Positions 63,962 to 64,000 of a stretch of 64,000 nt of DNA are shown piece after piece; position 1 is the first letter of the stretch, and each line of letters opens with the position of its first letter. The translations under genes were made by a program, and so were the position numbers. The DNA is taken from contig JAQPZY010001675.1 of assembly GCA_029931535.1 (NCBI GenBank), forward strand, positions 5,360,501-5,424,500, read 5' to 3'. Below the pieces are notes generated by a model. It did no database searches and was not told where the DNA came from. It saw only the letters and a list, made by a program, of their open reading frames with translations. The stretch comes from Margaritifera margaritifera. Lineage: Eukaryota > Mollusca > Bivalvia > Unionida > Margaritiferidae.

Positions 63962-64000
63962 GTAGGTAGACAGGCAGCGACGGCGCGAATGTTAGGAGCT

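Overview
This window looks like nuclear DNA from a marine invertebrate, most likely a bivalve mollusc. It is AT-rich and gene-poor. There are no operons or ribosome-binding sites, genes are split by introns, and there are long (TA)n, (GA)n and (CT)n microsatellites. It also carries several families of mobile elements with cores of roughly 145-150 bp tandem repeats, a type well known from bivalves. The taxon is an inference from these traits.

Only two protein-coding genes are well supported. DAD1, a subunit of the oligosaccharyltransferase complex, lies on the minus strand. Exon 1 is at 23558-23768 and exon 2 at 14201-14331, and they join in phase across a 9.2 kb intron to give a full-length 113-residue protein. 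A 1613-residue protein with 19 C2H2-type zinc fingers (ZNF507-like) is encoded by a single coding exon on the plus strand at 42848-47689. A good splice acceptor just upstream implies at least one further 5' exon.

The rest is mainly repeats. 1-14100 holds a hairpin-ended repeat (2821-3565), a 2.1 kb Helentron-like element (4213-6321), a tandem array of about 300 bp units carrying palindromic nuclear-receptor-type motifs (7830-10530), a 115-bp array, a hAT MITE with an exact 8-bp target duplication (12391-12639), a 35-bp minisatellite and a second tandem-repeat element (13067-14060). The DAD1 intron holds a 1231-bp TA-flanked inverted-repeat transposon (15244-16474), two more Helentron-like pieces, a nested 146-bp hAT MITE (18897-19042), a tRNA-derived SINE and a CRE-bearing duplication.

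26990-31560 is a decayed DIRS-type tyrosine-recombinase retrotransposon with gag-like, RT/RNase H and recombinase remnants. 34880-39725 holds further degenerate tandem-repeat elements. Downstream of the zinc-finger gene are a LINE 3' fragment (49416-49800), a SINE (51520-51710), an approximately 170-bp tandem repeat, and a compact Helentron-like element with both ends (54821-55623). After that come a strong foldback (56864-56952), microsatellites and another ~150-bp array (61640-62380).

The most interesting pattern is modular. At least three tandem-repeat families with unrelated cores share terminal pieces: a start like GAGCTTATGGGATGGTC and an end made of a short hairpin followed by C(T/A)TGTTT. 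This suggests one rolling-circle transposition system carrying interchangeable satellite-like cores.
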